Shown here: one piece after another, positions 7,630 through 10,233 of the stretch
Layout of the letters: each line of letters opens with the position of its first letter
Numbering within the stretch: position 1 is the stretch's first letter
DNA from: Glomus cerebriforme
Taxonomy: Eukaryota > Glomeromycota > Glomeromycetes > Glomerales > Glomeraceae
DNA length: 10,233 nt
Direction: 5' to 3'
NCBI GenBank assembly: GCA_003550305.1
Contig: QKYT01000151.1
Span: 1 to 10,233, forward strand
Notes under the pieces: generated by a model
Seen by the model: the letters and a program-made list of their open reading frames with translations, nothing else
Databases searched by the model: none
Told to the model about the DNA's origin: nothing
Made by a program: the position numbers and the translations under genes

Positions 7630-8700
7630 TAACCCAAACTCCAAGAATCCTGACAGAATGAGATTTTTGAACTGGATTAATATCTAACATTTCAGAACTA
7701 AAAGATAAAGAAACACTAGAAGATAGAGTATCCTTATTGAAAATATCATTTGTCGTTAATAAAACAGACTTTAACTTGTTGACTTGGATATTGTTCAAAT
7801 GGTAAAACTCATCGGCAATGGTTAAAATCGTTTCAAGATTTGATTTTGAATTTGAGAACCATGAGGTATCATCCATGTAAGCTTGAGAAGATACAGTTTC
7901 ACTTAGATGTAAAAGATCAGGTTTGGTAATATCAGGTCGTCAAGAATGAGCAATGGTATAACCCAAATGCTTGTGCAAATTAATTTCCGTTAATAAAGGA
8001 TCATAATAAATCATCCATAAAAGAGGAGAGATTACTTCGTCTTGATCAATCCCTATCAAAACATCATAAGACTCAGTTAAACCATAGTGACCAATGATCT
8101 TGTTTGTTCGTTTGGTGAATAAATTCAAAATTAAATTCTGACATGATTTAGGAATTTTGATGCGATGCATAGCTTGTTCTAACATGTACAGGTTAACGTG
8201 ATCATACGCTTTACTCAAATCCTGAAAAAGGAGCCACAATTCTTTATTGTTTTCTGAAGCATCTTCCATCAATGCATTAATAATTCGAAGCAGGAAGAAA
8301 GTCGAACCCTTAGGTAAACCAGCATAATTTTCACTTTTAAGAATATTAAACTGAGTAATAACTGTAGAAAAATGATTGTTTACTAACTTGACCATAGCTT
8401 TACAAAGAGTCTCTAAAAGTGTAATCGGATGAGTTCTATCTAGATTACATTCCCATTCTGAAGGTTTGGAAATAGGATGAACTAAAGCCTCACGCCAATC
8501 ATCTGGAATGTCATTATAAGCTAAACAAACATAAATTAACTTATGAATAGCCTTGAACATATCGGAACTAACATGTTTCAACATTTCATTTGAAATCTTG
8601 GATAAACCTGCCGCTTTACCATTAGGTAAAGAATTAATGATAGAAGACCATTCGTCAATAGTAGGAGGGGACATAACAGAGGCATACCAAGCTTCATCGA
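7630..8700 (-). other. Reverse transcriptase domain (broken)
   Basis: The order of motifs on the minus strand is as follows. EW followed by LPNGKAAG is near 8610-8650 (usually K-A-x-G-P-S in the family; here G-L-S). A WREALVHPISK fingers block is near 8470-8497. A TLLET motif is near 8410, and AGLPKGST is near 8300-8320. Motif A FQDLSKAYD is at 8201-8227 with its Asp at 8219-8221. Motif B GIDQDEVISPLLW is at 8015-8053, and the catalytic YMDD is at 7868-7879. A LGVW motif near 7633-7644 closes the domain. The usual QG of motif B is QD here, a Gly-to-Asp change explainable by G to A. The TGA at 7940 separates motif B from YMDD. Confidence 0.9.
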
Positions 8701-9535
8701 CATTATCTTAAGATAAGTACTAAGCAGACCAATGAGAATTAAGTACTTTAGGTTTATGCGAACCACTAGCAACCTTTTGAAAATGGTCAATAAGGCAAGA
8801 ATCAATTTTATCAGGATCAGTAATGAGTTGCTTTTGATTATCACGAGAAACTAATACACGATCTAAGACAATACGATGGCGATTGCGATCAAGAATAGAA
8901 GAAATCATAGACTTTTGGTTATTAATAAGATCATCGCATCTCTTAGCGGTATAAAATTAAATCTGATCAAGACGATATTTATCCTCTTCCAATTTGCATC
9001 TGACCCATGTAGCTTTAAATAAACTAACAATTAAAGGTTTTGCTAGGAAGACAGAGCAAAGAGGTAAATTAAATGGAAAGGTCGGAACAGGAAAAAACTC
9101 CAATTTTCTAGAAATATTAGATAAAACAATTAAATGAGGTAAAATAAATTGATTCCAATTCTCAGAAAAAGCCAAATTTGAATGAGTAATTTTCTTGGTC
9201 GTCAACTTCAACAACATTGATGACAGAAAGTGTAAATCATTATGCCATGTAAAAAGCCATTTCAGAGTAATATTTTTAGCATCATTAGAAACTTTAATAA
9301 AAGGAAGATGAGTAAGAGCAGCTTTCATAATGCCTTTTCTAATATGATTCTAAGATTTATTCAAACCCTTTTTAGAACAAGGCGTAGAAGATTCAAATAG
9401 CTATTCGTAACGAGAAACCCAATTATCAGTGAACTGTGCAAAATCATTCCACTGAGAATCCATAGTCTGATCATAAAGAAACTTTCTAACAAAGATCTTT
9501 TTTCTTTTATTCATAGAAGTAGATGGAAAATGAAA

Positions 9536-9786
9536 CCCTTATTTGATAAAATACGCAGAGACTATATAATGATCAGTAGAATAGATATGAGCTCAGAAAG
9601 TGTCAGCAAATACAAGAGATGAGATCAAATTAGGAGAAATCCAAATTAAATCTAAACGTTTAAAAATATTATTGTGAGACCATGTCTTAGAAGAAGATGA
9701 ATGAAATTGTAGCATAATATCAACAAAACCCTGATTGCGAACATGCTTGATAAGGTTGAACTTCTTTTTCCCTTTACGATTACGAT
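9536..9786 (-). other. APE-type endonuclease C-terminal fragment
   Basis: The minus-strand frame shows KTWSHNN followed by RLDLIW at 9641-9658, which matches the R-[IL]-D-x-I-W motif of exonuclease-endonuclease-phosphatase fold LINE nucleases. About 20 codons later TDH at 9569-9577 matches the S/T-D-H catalytic box near the C-terminus of that fold. Everything upstream, including the N-terminal catalytic Asn and Glu motifs, is missing because of 5' truncation. In an intact element this domain nicks target DNA. Here a TGA at 9593 separates the two motifs. Confidence 0.75.
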
Positions 9787-9801
9787 TAAGCATAACCTCT
9801 A
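9787..9801. repeat. Target-site duplication, right copy
   Basis: TAAGCATAACCTCTA is identical to 4619-4633. It abuts the 5' truncation point of copy 2 on one side and the T-run of copy 3 on the other. Before copy 2 arrived, this sequence was therefore the 3' flank of copy 3's A-tail. Confidence 0.9.
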
Positions 9802-10233
9802 TTTTTTTTTTTTTTTAACGATGCGATCTTGCGCAGATAAGTTTATTAATGAATATGTAGCGAACTAGAAAAATCTAAAGAATATAATACATAACAACAA
9901 AACTAACTACACTACTCCTCGCTTAGCAAAAAAAGTCTGACCTGTCACCAATTGGAGAATCTACGGAGGCTGAACGGTATTCACAAGGCCAAAGGCGTCC
10001 CCACACTAATAATTGAACCAAAAAAGAAAAACCCTGACAACCCCTTCGGACTCCCCAATAGTCACTGTCTTACCGCTACCCATTAAAAAGTCAGCTGATA
10101 TTTCATTTCTCGAAACTAATTTTTAAAACAGAGGCTTTCAAGCGGGACTCTCCCGATTAGCATACAGGTATTCTTCTATGTCCCCCAGAAGATACCTTCA
10201 TTGTCTCAGTTGTGACATACATCAACAAGAAAG
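9802..10233 (-). mobile_element. 3' end of a non-LTR retrotransposon (copy 3), cut by window end
   Basis: A 16-base T-run (9802-9817) is followed by AACGATGCGATCTT, with the conserved block containing GGCCAAAGGCG at 9987-9997. The spacing between the two motifs is 166 nt, close to copies 1 and 2. Similarity to copy 1 continues to a GAACCAAAAAA stretch near 10014-10025. Beyond that (10030-10233) the sequence is less AT-rich and I recognise nothing in it. It predates copy 2, which is inserted at its tail. Confidence 0.7.

Larger units (their letters stand above)
4634..9786 (-). mobile_element. 5'-truncated non-LTR (LINE-type) retrotransposon, copy 2
   Basis: On the minus strand the element runs from 9786 (5') to an 18-base A-tail at 4651-4634 (3') and is bounded by the 15-bp duplication. 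Domain order is C-terminal part of an APE-like endonuclease, reverse transcriptase, connection region, RNase H and a Cys/His-rich C-terminal tail, followed by a 3' UTR of about 200 nt. The 5' edge cuts into the endonuclease, so any upstream ORF and the endonuclease N-terminus are missing. That is the usual 5' truncation of LINE insertion. Its proteins would copy element RNA into a nicked chromosomal site. It is inactive because of the truncation and the many stops. There are no LTRs. Confidence 0.9.
4860..9786 (-). pseudogene. Endonuclease/RT/RNase H polyprotein, multiply interrupted
   Basis: One frame can be followed from the 5' truncation to about 5570, over more than 1,400 codons, with interruptions that are only stop codons. 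Stops are at 9593 (TGA), 9539 (TAA), 9401 (TAG), 9350 (TAG), 8957 (TAA), 8720 (TAG), 8708 (TAA), 7940 (TGA), 7595 (TAG), 7316 (TAA), 7001 (TAA), 6740 (TGA), 6548 (TGA) and 6140 (TAG); each number is the lowest coordinate of the codon. A one-base loss near 5557-5570 moves the frame, and a further TAG is at 5166. The natural end is probably the TAA at 4860. The apparent ATG at 9791-9793 lies in the target duplication and is not the element's own start. Between RT and RNase H are a K-x-LTDKHLVYIFN-type connection block (about 7500-7561) and a CPGC motif near 6570. Several sense changes in conserved motifs also look like transitions. The family is LINE-type with RNase H, resembling Glomeromycotina elements. 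Confidence 0.9.

Noticed and set aside
8578..8844. Minus-strand 88-codon ORF in another frame
   Set aside because: It is a shadow of the RT frame, which carries all the recognisable motifs on either side of and through the same interval.
4860..9786. Alternative genetic code with reassigned stops
   Set aside because: All three stop codons occur in frame, Gln-like and Trp-like contexts are mixed, and the element is also 5'-truncated and frameshifted. A mutated pseudogene is simpler.
9787..9793. Start codon of a small protein at 9793
   Set aside because: The ATG lies in the target-site duplication, outside the element. The following residues are the interior of the endonuclease domain.
3437..10233. 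LTR retrotransposon or integrated virus
   Set aside because: There are no long terminal repeats, no integrase, protease or capsid motifs, and there are poly(A) tails with a target duplication. The domain order is that of a LINE-type element.

Overview
This is eukaryotic, strongly AT-rich DNA with no intact protein gene visible. The reverse-transcriptase protein remnant (YMDD box followed by a connection/RNase H region) looks like the LINE-type elements I know from arbuscular mycorrhizal fungi (Glomeromycotina, e.g. Rhizophagus). That assignment comes from memory of the family and not from a search. Four ambiguous bases (N at 163, 1536, 1906, 3547) indicate a draft assembly.

Layout. Positions 1-1004 are AT-rich non-coding DNA with a short imperfect inverted repeat (108-203) and a 34-bp direct repeat. 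Positions 1005-2800 hold a tandem array with a period of about 120 nt. Its units look like mini-exon plus mini-intron on the + strand: a GTAAGT donor, a polypyrimidine tract, a TTAAC/CTAAC-type branch site and a TAG acceptor, separated by about 30-40 nt 'exons'. The donor lies inside a hairpin whose two arms change together between units, with wobble pairs that are valid only in + strand RNA. The 5' half keeps GT donors; in the 3' half most have become AT. A T-rich stretch with further splice-like signals, two of them back-to-back acceptor/donor sites (AG|GTATGT), runs to about 3430.

From about 3430 on, the window is retrotransposon territory, all on the minus strand. Three 3' ends of one non-LTR family share the terminal motif GATGCGATCTT (as read on +) next to an oligo(T) run, and an internal GGCCAAAGGCG motif. 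The first (3437 on) carries an exact 95-bp duplication around a single N, probably an assembly artefact. The second is a 5.15-kb element (4634-9786) flanked by a perfect 15-bp target-site duplication. It is 5'-truncated inside the endonuclease domain and then runs through RT, RNase H and a Cys/His-rich C-terminus. The third (9802 to the window end) is an older copy into whose A-tail junction the second one inserted.

The coding region of the middle element is dead. At least fifteen in-frame stop codons and one apparent 1-nt deletion interrupt an otherwise continuous frame, yet the YMDD and all four RNase H acidic residues are still readable. The stops can all be explained by C:G to T:A transitions on either strand, as expected from RIP-like or methylcytosine-deamination mutation.

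The most unusual object is the mini-intron array at 1005-2800, which I do not recognise as any described system.
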